Assembly (NCBI RefSeq): GCF_040605635.1
Contig: NZ_JBEXDG010000020.1
Location: 98,794-162,793 of the forward strand
Length of the DNA stretch: 64,000 nt
Direction: 5' to 3'
From: Dactylosporangium sp040605635
GTDB lineage: Bacteria; Actinomycetota; Actinomycetes; Mycobacteriales; Micromonosporaceae
Position numbers and translations under genes: made by a program. Below are positions 47,327 to 58,739 of the stretch, piece after piece (positions within the stretch are counted from its first letter, which is position 1; every line of letters begins with the position of its first letter). The notes beneath the pieces were generated by a model. The model saw only the letters and a list, made by a program, of their open reading frames with translations. It did not search any database and was not told the origin of the DNA.

Positions 47327-47809
47327 CTATCCGTCGGTGAGGAGCGTCGCGACGCCCTCTGTGCCGGCGGCGGTGCCCACCACGACGACGAGGTCGCCGG
47401 CGCGCAGGCCGAAGTCGGGCCGGGGGCTGGTGTGCACGTCACCGCCGCGCAGCACGGCGACGATCGACGCGCCGGTGCGGGTGCGGGACTGGGTGTCGCC
47501 GAGGGTACGACCGTCGTACGGCGAGCCGGGCGCGATCACCAGCTGCTCGGTGACGAGCCCGGTCACCTGCCGCTGGAGCTCGGCGAGGTGCTCGACGATG
47601 CGCGCGGTGCCGAGGTATTCGGCGACCGCGTTGGACTCCTCCGCGGACAGGGCCACGGAGACCACGCTGGTATCCGGGTCTTCCTTGTCGTAGATGACGA
47701 GGTCGCGCCGCCCGCTGCGGTGGGAGACGATGCCGATGCGGCGGCCACGCGCGGTGGTCACCACGTGGCTCGTGCCGATGCCGGGGAGGTCGGTGCGCTC
47801 GACGTTCAT
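47327..47809 (-). CDS. KhtT-like TrkA-C regulatory subunit
   Basis: 160 aa, soluble. N-terminal KhtT-type domain (MNVERTDLPGIGTSH, RRDLVIYDKEDPDTS, LSAEESNAVAEYLG) and a C-terminal TrkA-C/RCK-C domain (YDGRTLGDTQSRTRTGASIV, LRAGDLVVVVGTAAG). In KhtT the TrkA-C domain binds c-di-AMP; likely the same here. TACGAT lies 5 nt before the ATG, a near-leaderless arrangement, although GGGG is also present. Confidence 0.9.
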   Translation of the reverse strand: MNVERTDLPGIGTSHVVTTARGRRIGIVSHRSGRRDLVIYDKEDPDTSVVSVALSAEESNAVAEYLGTARIVEHLAELQRQVTGLVTEQLVIAPGSPYDGRTLGDTQSRTRTGASIVAVLRGGDVHTSPRPDFGLRAGDLVVVVGTAAGTEGVATLLTDG

Positions 47810-47845
47810 ACCCCATCGTACCGGGAAACGATCAATGCCAGGGGG

Positions 47846-48574
47846 TCAGCGGCGCAGCGCCTCGCCGAGTTCCTCCGTGGTGCGCACGAGGTTCGCGGCG
47901 ATCTCGGTGGCGTGGTCGTCGGTGAGCCGGGCGAGCGGCATCCCGATGCTGATCGCGTCCCTGGTGCCGGGGACCGCTGCCGCGACGCAGCCGACGCCGG
48001 GCTGGAACTGGCCGCGTTCGTACGCCCAGCCGCGCGCCGCCGTCTCGGCCAGCTCCTGGAACAGGGCGGCCCGGTCGACCACGGACTCGCTGGTGTGGGC
48101 GACGACGCCGAGGTCGAGCAGGGCGACGACCCGATCCCGGGGCAGCCCGGCGAGGATGGCCTTGCCGCCGGCGGTGGCGTAGGCGGGCATCCGCCGGCCG
48201 ACCGCGGAGCCGACGGTGTCCTGCGGCGCCTCCCGGCTGGCGATGCAGACGATGCCGGGCGGGTCGAGCCGCACCAGGCGCACCGCCTCGTTGAGCCGGT
48301 CCCGCAGCTGCGCCAGGAGCGGCGCGGCGAGCCGGACGGTGCGGTCGGTCAGCAGGTACGCGCTGCCCGGGCGCAGCGCGCCGACCCCGATCGCGTAGCT
48401 GTCGTCGGGCTCGGCGTCGACCCAGCCGCGCTCGACGAGGCTGCGCAGCCTGCCGCGGAGCACCCCCTCGGGCAGGCCGAGCCGGCGCAGGAGCGACTCG
48501 AAGGTCACCCGGTCCGTGGCCGCCGCCAGCTGCTCGAGCACGTCGAGGGTCGGGCTCTCGTCAATCATGGGCAT
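47846..48574 (-). CDS. IclR-family transcriptional regulator
   Basis: 242 aa. N-terminal winged HTH (TFESLLRRLGLPEGVLRGRL, SLVERGWVDAEPDDSYAIG) and the IclR effector domain (PAYATAGGKAILAGLPRDRV, RGWAYERGQFQPGVGCVAAAV). ATG at 48574 or 48568 (MIDESPTL); GGAG lies a few bases upstream. It starts 38 nt after lysX and ends 36 nt before khtT, all on one strand. The target genes are not evident. Confidence 0.9.
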   Translation of the reverse strand: MPMIDESPTLDVLEQLAAATDRVTFESLLRRLGLPEGVLRGRLRSLVERGWVDAEPDDSYAIGVGALRPGSAYLLTDRTVRLAAPLLAQLRDRLNEAVRLVRLDPPGIVCIASREAPQDTVGSAVGRRMPAYATAGGKAILAGLPRDRVVALLDLGVVAHTSESVVDRAALFQELAETAARGWAYERGQFQPGVGCVAAAVPGTRDAISIGMPLARLTDDHATEIAANLVRTTEELGEALRR

Positions 48575-48612
48575 CGGCTCCGCGTTTCCCATCCGCACGA
48601 CGTCCAAACATC

Positions 48613-51861
<3,249 letters not shown>

Positions 51862-51911
51862 ATCATCGCGTGCCTGGTTTCAGAACATCCGCACCGGGTG
51901 ATGATGGCTGC

Positions 51912-52427
51912 ATGGACGACATCACCGCGCTCATTCTGGACGATCACGCCGCGTTCCGCCGGGGGTTCGCCCGACTCGACGACGCCCGCGGCGAGGAGCA
52001 GCTCACCGCCGTGTGGGAGGCCCTGGCCCTGCACCTGGAGATCCACGCCGAGGCGGAGGAGCGGATCCTGTACCCGCATCTCCTCAAGCGTGCCTCGTCC
52101 GGCGAGGCCAGGGACGAGGCCAAGGAGGAGACCGACGACGCGATCCGCGACCACAACAAGATCCGCGACGCGATCGAGGCGGCCCGATCCTCGGCCGTCG
52201 GCACCGACGGCTGGTGGAAGGCCGTGTGGGAGGCCCGCACCGAGAACAGCGAGCATCTCGCCGAGGAGGAGGACGAGGTGCTGCCCGACTTCCGCAAGCA
52301 CGCCGGCATGGACCTGCGGGTGACGCTCGGCGCGCAGTGGCTGACGTTCTACGGCGAGCACCCCAGCGGCAAGGGCCTCACGTTCCGCGACAAGGACCCG
52401 GAGCAGTACATCCGCGACAACAGCTAG
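51912..52427 (+). CDS. Hemerythrin HHE-domain protein
   Basis: 171 aa four-helix bundle. Di-iron ligands are visible: His12 (DDHAAFRRGF), His41/His45 and Glu49 (HLEIHAEAEE), His56 (YPHLL), His81 (DHNKIRD), His115/Glu119 (HLAEEEDEVLPDF). Binds O2 or NO, or stores iron; cytosolic. ATG at 51912 fits the domain start; the in-frame GTG at 51870 would add an unstructured stretch. Divergent from lysX with 50 nt between. Confidence 0.9.
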   Translation: MDDITALILDDHAAFRRGFARLDDARGEEQLTAVWEALALHLEIHAEAEERILYPHLLKRASSGEARDEAKEETDDAIRDHNKIRDAIEAARSSAVGTDGWWKAVWEARTENSEHLAEEEDEVLPDFRKHAGMDLRVTLGAQWLTFYGEHPSGKGLTFRDKDPEQYIRDNS

Positions 52428-52462
52428 GCATATCGGGTTTCGAACCGGGGACCTACCGGCGC

Positions 52463-53170
52463 ATGACAACTGTGCTGATCACCGGTGGTCTCACCGGCAT
52501 CGGACGGGCCACCGCCGCGGCGTTCGCCGGACAGGGCGCGGACGTGGTGGTCGCCGGCCGCCACGACGCGGAGCTGCCTGCCGGCACCGTCTTCATGCAC
52601 GCCGACGTGCGGCAGGAGGACGACGTCCGGCAGCTCGTCGACGACACCGTGACCCGCTTCGGCTCCCTCGACGTCGCGGTCAACAACGCCGGCACCGAGG
52701 GCAGCCCGGGCACCGTCCTGGAGCAGGACGCCGACACGTACTCGAGGACCTTCGACACGAACGTGCTCGGCACGCTGCTGAGCATGAAGCACGAGCTGCG
52801 GGTCATGGAGGAGCAGGGCCACGGCAGCATCGTCAACGTCTCGTCCGTCCTCGGCCATCAGGGCGCGCCCGGGTCGGCGGTCTACGTCGCCAGCAAGCAC
52901 GCCGTCGACGGGCTGACCCGGTCCGCGGCCCTCGAAGCGGCCGGCAGCGGCGTGCGGGTCAACGCGGTCGCTCCCGGGCCCGTCCAGACGCCGATGCTGC
53001 AACGGTTCGAGGCGAACACCGGCGCGACCGATCTCATGGCGGGGGTGCCGCTGGGCCGCCCGGCCACCCCCGACGAGATCGCCAAAGCGGTGCTGTTCCT
53101 CGGATCCGACGCCGCCAGCTTCATGACCGGCGAGATCATGTACGTCGACGGCGGCGCCTCAGCCCGGTAG
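52463..53170 (+). CDS. Short-chain dehydrogenase/reductase (SDR)
   Basis: 235 aa classical SDR: cofactor motif TGGLTGIG at 7-14, VNNAGT at 73-78, active-site Ser127/128 (VNVSSV), Tyr141 and Lys145 (YVASK), and the C-terminal signature SDAASFMTGEIMYVDGG. An Arg at 33 (AGRHD) after the second strand suggests NADPH. Substrate unknown. Runs 35 nt after the hemerythrin gene and converges with ppk2, overlapping it by 12 nt at an 11-bp duplicated sequence (CCGGTAGCTCA). Confidence 0.92.
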   Translation: MTTVLITGGLTGIGRATAAAFAGQGADVVVAGRHDAELPAGTVFMHADVRQEDDVRQLVDDTVTRFGSLDVAVNNAGTEGSPGTVLEQDADTYSRTFDTNVLGTLLSMKHELRVMEEQGHGSIVNVSSVLGHQGAPGSAVYVASKHAVDGLTRSAALEAAGSGVRVNAVAPGPVQTPMLQRFEANTGATDLMAGVPLGRPATPDEIAKAVLFLGSDAASFMTGEIMYVDGGASAR

Positions 53171-53932
53171 CTCACCCGGTAGCTCATGGCCGTGGCGGAC
53201 GAGCGCCGCCTCGACCGCCGCGCAGACCTGCTCGACCACCAGCACCCGGGCCGTGGGCTTGTCGTCGCCGGGGATGACGTGCCACGGCCCGGTCGGGTGG
53301 TCGGTGCGCGCCAGCATGTCCTCGACCGCGCGCTTGTACGCGGGCCGCTTCTCCCGGTTGCGCCAGTCCTCGTCGGTGAGCTTCCACGAGCGCAGCGGGT
53401 CGTCCTGCCGGCTCTTGAACCGGCGCAGCTGCTCCTTGCCGGAGATGTGCATCCAGAACTTGACGAGGACCATGCCCTCGGCGGCGAGGGTCCGCTCGAA
53501 CTCGGTGATCTCGTCGTAGGCGCGGGACCACTGCTCCTGCGTCGCGAAGCCCTCGACGCGTTCGACGAGGACCCGGCCGTACCAGGACCGGTCCAGCACC
53601 GTCATCCCGCCCCAGCCGGGCAGCACCGGCCAGAACCGCCACAGGAAGTGGTGGCGTTTCTCGTCGTACGTCGGTGCCGCGAACTGCGCGACCCGCACGT
53701 GCCGCGGGTCGAGGTGGTCGACGAGCCGCTTGATCGAGCCGCCCTTGCCGGACGCGTCCCACCCCTCGAACACCACGCACAACGGCGGCCCCAGCTTCGT
53801 CCGCTCGCCGCCGATCTGCCCGCCGAGCGTGAGCCGCAGCCGCAGCAGCCGCTCCTGGGCCCGCTCCAGGCGGCGGGCCGCCTCGTCCCTGGGCAACGTG
53901 TCGTCCAGGTCGACCTTCGCCAGCCGCTTCAT
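53159..53932 (-). CDS. Polyphosphate kinase 2 (PPK2) family protein
   Basis: 257 aa. Walker A FEGWDASGKGGSIKRL at about 57-72, Walker B/lid LDRSWYGRVLVERVEGF, and the PPK2 middle block KFWMHISGKEQLRRF. Uses polyphosphate to phosphorylate nucleotides (ADP or AMP); one-domain PPK2, cytosolic. The C-terminus ends GELPGELPG, a small duplication at the overlap with the SDR gene. ATG at 53932 with GAGG 9 nt upstream. Confidence 0.93.
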   Translation of the reverse strand: MKRLAKVDLDDTLPRDEAARRLERAQERLLRLRLTLGGQIGGERTKLGPPLCVVFEGWDASGKGGSIKRLVDHLDPRHVRVAQFAAPTYDEKRHHFLWRFWPVLPGWGGMTVLDRSWYGRVLVERVEGFATQEQWSRAYDEITEFERTLAAEGMVLVKFWMHISGKEQLRRFKSRQDDPLRSWKLTDEDWRNREKRPAYKRAVEDMLARTDHPTGPWHVIPGDDKPTARVLVVEQVCAAVEAALVRHGHELPGELPG

Positions 53933-54037
53933 GCCTGCAAGCCTCGCACGGCTTCGCCTGGTCCGCGTGATGTGCGCAACGCAGTTCCTTTCCACGCGCG
54001 CGGGTGCATCGCAACCCTGAGGTGGGACAGTGTTCCG

Positions 54038-55060
54038 GTGAGCACGAAACGGGCACTGCGGATCGCCGTGCTGCTCGTCGTGCTGGGTGTGGCCGTGTTC
54101 ACGCTCAAGGACAAGGTCCCGGACCCGGGGCAGATCGCCGGCACGATCGCCTCGGCGAGCCCGTGGTGGCTGGTCCTCGCCGCCGTCGCCGAGCTGACGT
54201 CCCTGCGGCACTTCGCGCTCCAGCAGCGCCGCCTCCTGGCCGGCTTCGGGGTGCGGATGTCGGTGCCGCGCGCCGTCGCGGTCACGTTCACCCGCTCGGC
54301 GATCTCGTTCAGCCTGCCGGCCGGCTCGGCGATGTCGGCCGGGTTCGCGTTCCGCCAGTTCCGCACCGCCGGCGCGACCCGCCGCACCGCAGGGGCCGTG
54401 GCCGTGCTGTCGTCGGTGCTGTCCGGTGTCGCGCTGGTGCTCATGTACGGCGCGGTCGTGCTGATCCCACGCGGCGGCGCGACCGGCAACGCCGACACGC
54501 TGGTGCTGGTCCTCGCCCTGCTGGCGACCGGGTCCGTGGTGTTCGGCCTGGACTTCCTGCTGTCGCGCGGGACCGTGCCGGCGCCCGTGCGGCTGGAGCC
54601 CGACGAGGAGGCGCGCCCTGACGGGCTGCTCGGGCGCGGCCGGGCGGCGGTGGCCCGCACCGTGGCCGACCTGCGCCGCCTGCCGCGCCGCTCGTGGGTG
54701 CTGTCGCTGATCCACGCCACCGTCAACTGGGGCCTCGACTTCGCCTGCCTGGCCGCGACGGCCGCCGCGTTCGGCATCGACGTGAGCCTGGTGCGGCTGG
54801 CCACGGTGTACCTGACGGTGCAGCTGGTCCGGCAGGTGCCGATCAGCCCCGGCGGGATCGGCGTGGTCGAGGTCGCCCTGCTCGCCGGCCTGGTCTCCGC
54901 CGGCGCGGGGCACGACGCGGCGACCGCCGCGATGCTGGTCTACCGGCTGCTGTCCTGCTGGATCATCATCCCGCTCGGCGCGCTGACCTACGCCACGCTG
55001 CGCCGCCGCACCTCCCCCGCGCCGAAGCCGGCGCCCCGTGCACCGTCCCCGGTCGCCTAG
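54038..55060 (+). CDS. LPG-synthase-TM / UPF0104 integral membrane protein
   Basis: 340 aa with about eight membrane helices: IAVLLVVLGVAVFTLKD, SPWWLVLAAVAELTSL, then RSAISFSLPAGSAMSAGFAF, the characteristic GGIGVVEVALLAGLVSAG and a basic Pro-rich tail. This is the flippase/membrane domain family seen in MprF and YbhN; alone it probably moves or senses lipids. GTG at 54038 is the only start consistent with the first helix; GAGGTGGGA lies about 11 nt upstream. Divergent from ppk2. Confidence 0.88.
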   Translation: MSTKRALRIAVLLVVLGVAVFTLKDKVPDPGQIAGTIASASPWWLVLAAVAELTSLRHFALQQRRLLAGFGVRMSVPRAVAVTFTRSAISFSLPAGSAMSAGFAFRQFRTAGATRRTAGAVAVLSSVLSGVALVLMYGAVVLIPRGGATGNADTLVLVLALLATGSVVFGLDFLLSRGTVPAPVRLEPDEEARPDGLLGRGRAAVARTVADLRRLPRRSWVLSLIHATVNWGLDFACLAATAAAFGIDVSLVRLATVYLTVQLVRQVPISPGGIGVVEVALLAGLVSAGAGHDAATAAMLVYRLLSCWIIIPLGALTYATLRRRTSPAPKPAPRAPSPVA

Positions 55061-55095
55061 CTCACACGGATCTTTCAAACTTCACAAGGTCCTGT

Positions 55096-55101
55096 TAGGT
55101 T
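55096..55101 (+). promoter_or_regulatory. -10 element of the DeoR gene
   Basis: TAGGTT ends 7 nt before the GTG at 55109. TTTCAA at 55073 lies 17 nt upstream as a weak -35. Predicts a leaderless deoR mRNA. Confidence 0.5.
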
Positions 55102-55108
55102 CGGTGGC

Positions 55109-55948
55109 GTGCCCGCACCGGACCGCCTCGACCTGACCCTCCGCCTCGTCCGCGGTAGCGGCCGGCTGACCCTCGCCGACCTCGCCGACCGCCTCGGCGT
55201 CTCGGAGATGACCGTCCGCCGCGACCTCGACCAGCTCCAGAGCCACGGCCTGGTCCGCCGGGTCCGGGGCGGCGCCGTCGCCCTCGACGTGCCCGCCGAC
55301 GAGGCCGGCTTCGACGTCCGCGCCCAGTGGCAGGCCGCCACCAAGGCCCGCCTCGGCGCGGCGACCGCCGCGCTGATCGAGCCCGGCGGCACCGTCCTGC
55401 TGGACGCCGGCACCACCACCGCCGCGGTCGCCGCCGCCCTCGCCGCCCGCTTCGGCGCCTCGTCGCCGCCCTTGACGGTCGCGGCGCTGAGCCTGCAGGC
55501 GGCGGTCCGGCTCGCCGACCAGCCCGGCATCCGGCTGATCGTCATGGGCGGCGAGTCCCGCGCCGGCGAGCGCAGCCTCGTCGGCCCCCTGGCCCTGAGC
55601 GCCCTGGACCAGCTGCGCTTCGACACGTTCGTCATGTCGATCGGCGCGGTCCACCACGACCTGGGCTGGTCCGAGTTCGACCTCGACGACGCCGCCGTCA
55701 AACGCGCCGCGCTGCGCCGTGCCGGCCGCACCGTCGTCGTCGCCGACGCCACGAAGCTGGGGGTCCAGGCGTTCGCCCGGGTCGCCCCCCTCGACGCCGC
55801 CGACACCCTCGTCACGTCCGGCGTCACGTCCGGCGTCACGTCCGGCCCAGCCGGGTCGGACGGGGCCGCGGCGGAGACCCTCACCGCGCTGCGTGCCGCC
55901 GGCGTCGACGTCATCACCACCGACAACCCTGAGGAGCCCTTGTCATGA
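55109..55948 (+). CDS. DeoR-family transcriptional regulator
   Basis: 279 aa. N-terminal DeoR HTH (LTLADLADRLGVSEMTVRRD, LDQLQSHGLVRRVRGGAV) and DeoRC sensor domain (VLLDAGTTTAAVAAAL, IRLIVMGGESRAGERSLVG, FDTFVMSIGAVHHDLGWSEF, DATKLGVQAFARVAPL). Near the C-terminus three VTSG units come from a 12-bp tandem repeat. The stop overlaps the DUF4406 start by 4 nt, so they are co-translated. Confidence 0.93.
   Translation: MPAPDRLDLTLRLVRGSGRLTLADLADRLGVSEMTVRRDLDQLQSHGLVRRVRGGAVALDVPADEAGFDVRAQWQAATKARLGAATAALIEPGGTVLLDAGTTTAAVAAALAARFGASSPPLTVAALSLQAAVRLADQPGIRLIVMGGESRAGERSLVGPLALSALDQLRFDTFVMSIGAVHHDLGWSEFDLDDAAVKRAALRRAGRTVVVADATKLGVQAFARVAPLDAADTLVTSGVTSGVTSGPAGSDGAAAETLTALRAAGVDVITTDNPEEPLS
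55811..55846. repeat. 12-bp tandem repeat in the deoR gene
   Basis: Three exact copies of GTCACGTCCGGC, encoding VTSG three times near the C-terminus of the regulator. Confidence 0.92.
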
Positions 55949-56298
55949 TGATCCTGGTAGCCGGCCCCTACCGCTCGGGCACCGGCGACGACCCCGCGCT
56001 GCTGCGCGCCAACGTCGACGCCATGAACGACGCCGCCGTCGGCCTCTTCCGCGCCGGCCACCTCCCCGTCACCGGCGAGGCCCTGGCCCTGCCCCTCATC
56101 GAACGCGCCGGCTCGGCGGCCGTCGGCGACCCCGTCTTCGACGAGATCTTCCACCCGATCTCCGCCCGCCTCCTCGCCCGCTGCGACGCCGTCCTGCGCA
56201 TCGGTGGCCCCTCCACCGGCGCGGACGAGATGGTCGCCCAGGCCCGCACCGAGGGCAAACCCGTCTACACCTCCGTCACCGACATCCCCGCCCCGTGA
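55945..56298 (+). CDS. DUF4406 / nucleoside 2-deoxyribosyltransferase-like protein
   Basis: 117 aa: ILVAGPYRSGTGDDPALLRANVDAMNDA at the N-terminus (AGPYR is the hallmark) and CDAVLRIGGPSTGADEMVAQAR near the end, with a PVF-D-E-IF block. Related to nucleoside deoxyribosyltransferases; it may cleave or transfer a nucleoside or a sugar moiety. ATGA overlap with deoR suggests the regulator controls this gene or responds to its substrate. Confidence 0.85.
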   Translation: MMILVAGPYRSGTGDDPALLRANVDAMNDAAVGLFRAGHLPVTGEALALPLIERAGSAAVGDPVFDEIFHPISARLLARCDAVLRIGGPSTGADEMVAQARTEGKPVYTSVTDIPAP

Positions 56299-56317
56299 CG
56301 GTGCCGGGTGAGGCCGC

Positions 56318-56980
56318 TCAGGCGGCGCGCCGCGACATCCGGCGCAGCAGGGCATCCGGATCCAGGGTGACGCCGACCGGCTCGGTGAGCGTGAGCGTCT
56401 CGCCCGGCCCGACCTTCGCCTCCTCGGCATACTGCCCGCCCTCCAGCCGGTGCAGGCGCATGGTGACCGCTCCGGCCGGGTCCTGCTCGACGATCAGATA
56501 CCACGCGATCCCCGCGGCCGCGTAGAGCGGCAGCTTCACCGTGCGGTCCACGCCCGCGGTGCTCGGCGAGGCGATCTCGACGACGAGCACGACGTCGGCG
56601 GCTTCGATCATGTCGTCGTCCCCGTCGACGTCGGCCACGACGATGTCCGGAATGAAGATGCGGCCGGAGCCGAGCCGGACGTTGACCGCCTCGAGCATGA
56701 GCAGGCCGGCGTCGGTGGCGGGCCCGTCGAGCGCGGTCGCCAGCAGCCAGGACAGCCGCTGGTGTCGGTTTCTCGGTGCCGGGCTCACCAGCAGACTCCC
56801 GTCGAGCAGCTCGATGCGATGGTGTTTGATCGGCTCGAGGGCGAGATAGTCGGCCTCGAGCCAGGGACCCTCATGGTCGAGCGGGTTGAAGCTCATGAGG
56901 TCACGCACCTTCCGTCGGCTGCTGCCATCAGGCTGCCACGCGGCGGGGCCATCGACGAGGCGCTCGCTCAGAAGGGTCAT
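56318..56980 (-). CDS. Uma2-family (DUF820) putative endonuclease-fold protein
   Basis: 220 aa. The Uma2 core is clear: HHRIELLDGSLLVSPAPRNR, HQRLSWLLATAL, FIPDIVVAD with catalytic-type Asp, and VVLVVEIASPSTAGVDRTVK with Glu/Lys of the PD-(D/E)xK-like fold, then YAAAGIAWYLIVE. The cellular role of Uma2 proteins is unknown. ATG at 56980 with AGGG 7 nt upstream; stands alone, converging on DUF4406. Confidence 0.9.
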   Translation of the reverse strand: MTLLSERLVDGPAAWQPDGSSRRKVRDLMSFNPLDHEGPWLEADYLALEPIKHHRIELLDGSLLVSPAPRNRHQRLSWLLATALDGPATDAGLLMLEAVNVRLGSGRIFIPDIVVADVDGDDDMIEAADVVLVVEIASPSTAGVDRTVKLPLYAAAGIAWYLIVEQDPAGAVTMRLHRLEGGQYAEEAKVGPGETLTLTEPVGVTLDPDALLRRMSRRAA

Positions 56981-57029
56981 GCATTCACCCTGCCACATAG
57001 CCGCTTAAGAGTACAACTTGATCGGTGTT

Positions 57030-57734
57030 TCAGCGCGAATTGATCGGACGCTGGTCCCGGTCGGGGCGGGGGACGGTGGCGAAGGTGATGAGTTTGAACC
57101 AGGCGGGGACGCCGCGGCGCAGGTCGGGCGGGCCCTGGATGGTGACGGCGCCGGAGCGCAGGGCGTCGGACCAGTCGAGGTCGCCGAGCCAGACCTCGGT
57201 CATGCTGCGCAGGTCGGCGGTGACCTGGAGGGTCACGTCGAAGCCGGGGTCGGCGTCGCAGACGTCGGCCTCGGTCGGGGTGAGGACCAGCCACCAGGTC
57301 CGCTGCGACGGGGGCACGGCGGGGAAGTCGAACCGCACGACCGTCCGGCCGGCCGGGACGGCGTCGTGGTCGACGCGGCGGTGCATGTCCCACAGCAGGA
57401 GCTTCGGGTCGAGGTCGCGGTCGCCGAGTTCGCCGATCCAGCGGATGCCCCACGCGCCGAGCGCGGCGACGATCGGGGCCAGCTCCCGGCCGGCGGGGGA
57501 GAGCCGGTAGCGGACCTCGACGCCGGACTTGTGACGCTCGGCGACGCCGGCGGCGACGAGGTGCTGCAGGCGCTTCGACAGCAGGGTCGGCGACATCCGG
57601 GGCAGGCCGCGGCGCAGGTCGTTGAAGTGCCGGTCGCCGCCGACGAGCTCGCGGACCACGAGCATGGTCCAGCGCTCGTCGAGCAGTTCCATGGTCTTGG
57701 CCACCGGGCAGAACTGGTAGTACGACGCACCCAT
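57030..57734 (-). CDS. HxlR-family regulator with C-terminal SCP2-like domain
   Basis: 234 aa. HxlR winged HTH at about 1-105: YQFCPVAKTMELLDERWTML, HFNDLRRGLPRMSPTLLSKR, LVAAGVAERHKSGVEVRYRL; then a C-terminal domain of about 110 aa (WWLVLTPTEADVCDADPGFD, VTADLRSMTEVWLGDLDW) like SCP2 sterol-carrier modules, a known actinomycete fusion that may sense a lipophilic ligand. TACGGT lies 6 nt before the ATG, implying a leaderless mRNA. Divergent from a methyltransferase gene across a strong palindrome. Confidence 0.9.
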   Translation of the reverse strand: MGASYYQFCPVAKTMELLDERWTMLVVRELVGGDRHFNDLRRGLPRMSPTLLSKRLQHLVAAGVAERHKSGVEVRYRLSPAGRELAPIVAALGAWGIRWIGELGDRDLDPKLLLWDMHRRVDHDAVPAGRTVVRFDFPAVPPSQRTWWLVLTPTEADVCDADPGFDVTLQVTADLRSMTEVWLGDLDWSDALRSGAVTIQGPPDLRRGVPAWFKLITFATVPRPDRDQRPINSR

Positions 57735-57740
57735 ACACGC

Positions 57741-57746
57741 ACCGTA
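57741..57746 (-). promoter_or_regulatory. -10 element of the hxlR-type gene
   Basis: TACGGT on the minus strand ends 6 nt before the ATG. Confidence 0.5.
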
Positions 57747-57846
57747 AGCGCCGGGCGGGGCACGGCGCCGGGTGGTGTCGGCGAGCCGACCGGCCACGCT
57801 CGCACGGTCCGGGCCCTGACCGCCCCCTGGACCCCGTAGTCGGGAA

Positions 57847-57877
57847 CCGGACCAGTACAGATCTTGTACTGGTCCGG
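57847..57877. promoter_or_regulatory. Operator candidate: 13-bp-arm palindrome between hxlR and methyltransferase genes
   Basis: CCGGACCAGTACA-GATCT-TGTACTGGTCCGG: perfect 13-bp arms around 5 nt, 31 bp in all. The inner AGTACA/TGTACT resembles the AGTAC-type half-sites of HxlR-family operators. It ends 16 bp before the methyltransferase -10 hexamer, so binding should block that promoter. Confidence 0.65.
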
Positions 57878-57893
57878 CCCGCCGGACCGTTCC

Positions 57894-57899
57894 TACGGT
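57894..57899 (+). promoter_or_regulatory. -10 element of the methyltransferase gene
   Basis: TACGGT ends 6 nt before the ATG at 57906; the same hexamer and spacing as the divergent hxlR-type gene. Confidence 0.5.
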
Positions 57900-57905
57900 C
57901 GAGAC

Positions 57906-58739
57906 ATGCAGACCGAAGCCATGACCGCCGAACAGGCCGACAAGGCACTGAAGAGCAAGCACCGGGTGATGTGGGCGCTGGGCGACTACGCCGCCGTCGC
58001 CGCCGACGTGATCCCGGCCCTCGGCCCCGTCCTCGCCGGGGCGATCGGCGCGGGACCCGGCGTCCGGGTCCTCGACGTCGCCGCGGGATCCGGCAACGCG
58101 GCGATCCCGGCCGCGCTCGCCGGCGCCGACGTCGTCGCCACCGACCTCACCCCCGAGCTCCTGCGGATCGGGGAGCGGCTCGCCGCGGCGCGGGGCGCGA
58201 CGCTGACCTGGGAGACCGCCGACGCGGAGGCGCTGCCGTTCGAGGCGGCCGCGTTCGACGCCGTCATGTCCTGCGTCGGGGTGATGTTCGCCCCGCACCA
58301 CCAGGCCGGCGCCGGCGAGCTGGTCCGGGTGTGCCGGCCCGGCGGGACGATCGGGCTGGTCAACTGGACGCCGGAGGGGTTCATCGGGCAGATGTTCGCG
58401 ACGATGAAGCCCTACGCACCCCCGCCGCCGCCCGGCGCGCAGCCGCCCCCGCTGTGGGGCAGCGAGGCACACGTCCGCGACCTGTTCGGCGACGCCGTCA
58501 CCGACGTCGTGGCGCAGCGGCGGATGCTGCGCGTCGAGGCGTTCCCGTCCGCAGAGGCGTTCCTGGAGTTCTTCAAGCGCACCTACGGGCCCACCATCGC
58601 GGTGTACGCCGCGAACGCCGGTGACCCAGCGGCGGTCGCCGCGCTGGACGCCGCCCTGCTGGACCTGGCCCGGGCGCACGACCTCGGCGGCGGCGCGATG
58701 GAGTGGCAGTACCTGCTGTACGTGGCCCGCCGGGCCTAG
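57906..58739 (+). CDS. Class I SAM-dependent methyltransferase
   Basis: 277 aa: motif I VRVLDVAAGSGNAAIPAALA, acidic post-I VVATDLTPELL, motif II-like PFEAAAFDAVMSCVGVMFAP, then LVRVCRPGGTIGLVNWTPEG and a Pro-rich loop. Resembles ubiquinone/menaquinone-type small-molecule methyltransferases (Methyltransf_11/25). ATG at 57906, with the -10 element 6 nt upstream. Probably controlled by the divergent HxlR-type repressor. Its end overlaps the FAH gene by 4 nt. Confidence 0.92.
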   Translation: MQTEAMTAEQADKALKSKHRVMWALGDYAAVAADVIPALGPVLAGAIGAGPGVRVLDVAAGSGNAAIPAALAGADVVATDLTPELLRIGERLAAARGATLTWETADAEALPFEAAAFDAVMSCVGVMFAPHHQAGAGELVRVCRPGGTIGLVNWTPEGFIGQMFATMKPYAPPPPPGAQPPPLWGSEAHVRDLFGDAVTDVVAQRRMLRVEAFPSAEAFLEFFKRTYGPTIAVYAANAGDPAAVAALDAALLDLARAHDLGGGAMEWQYLLYVARRA

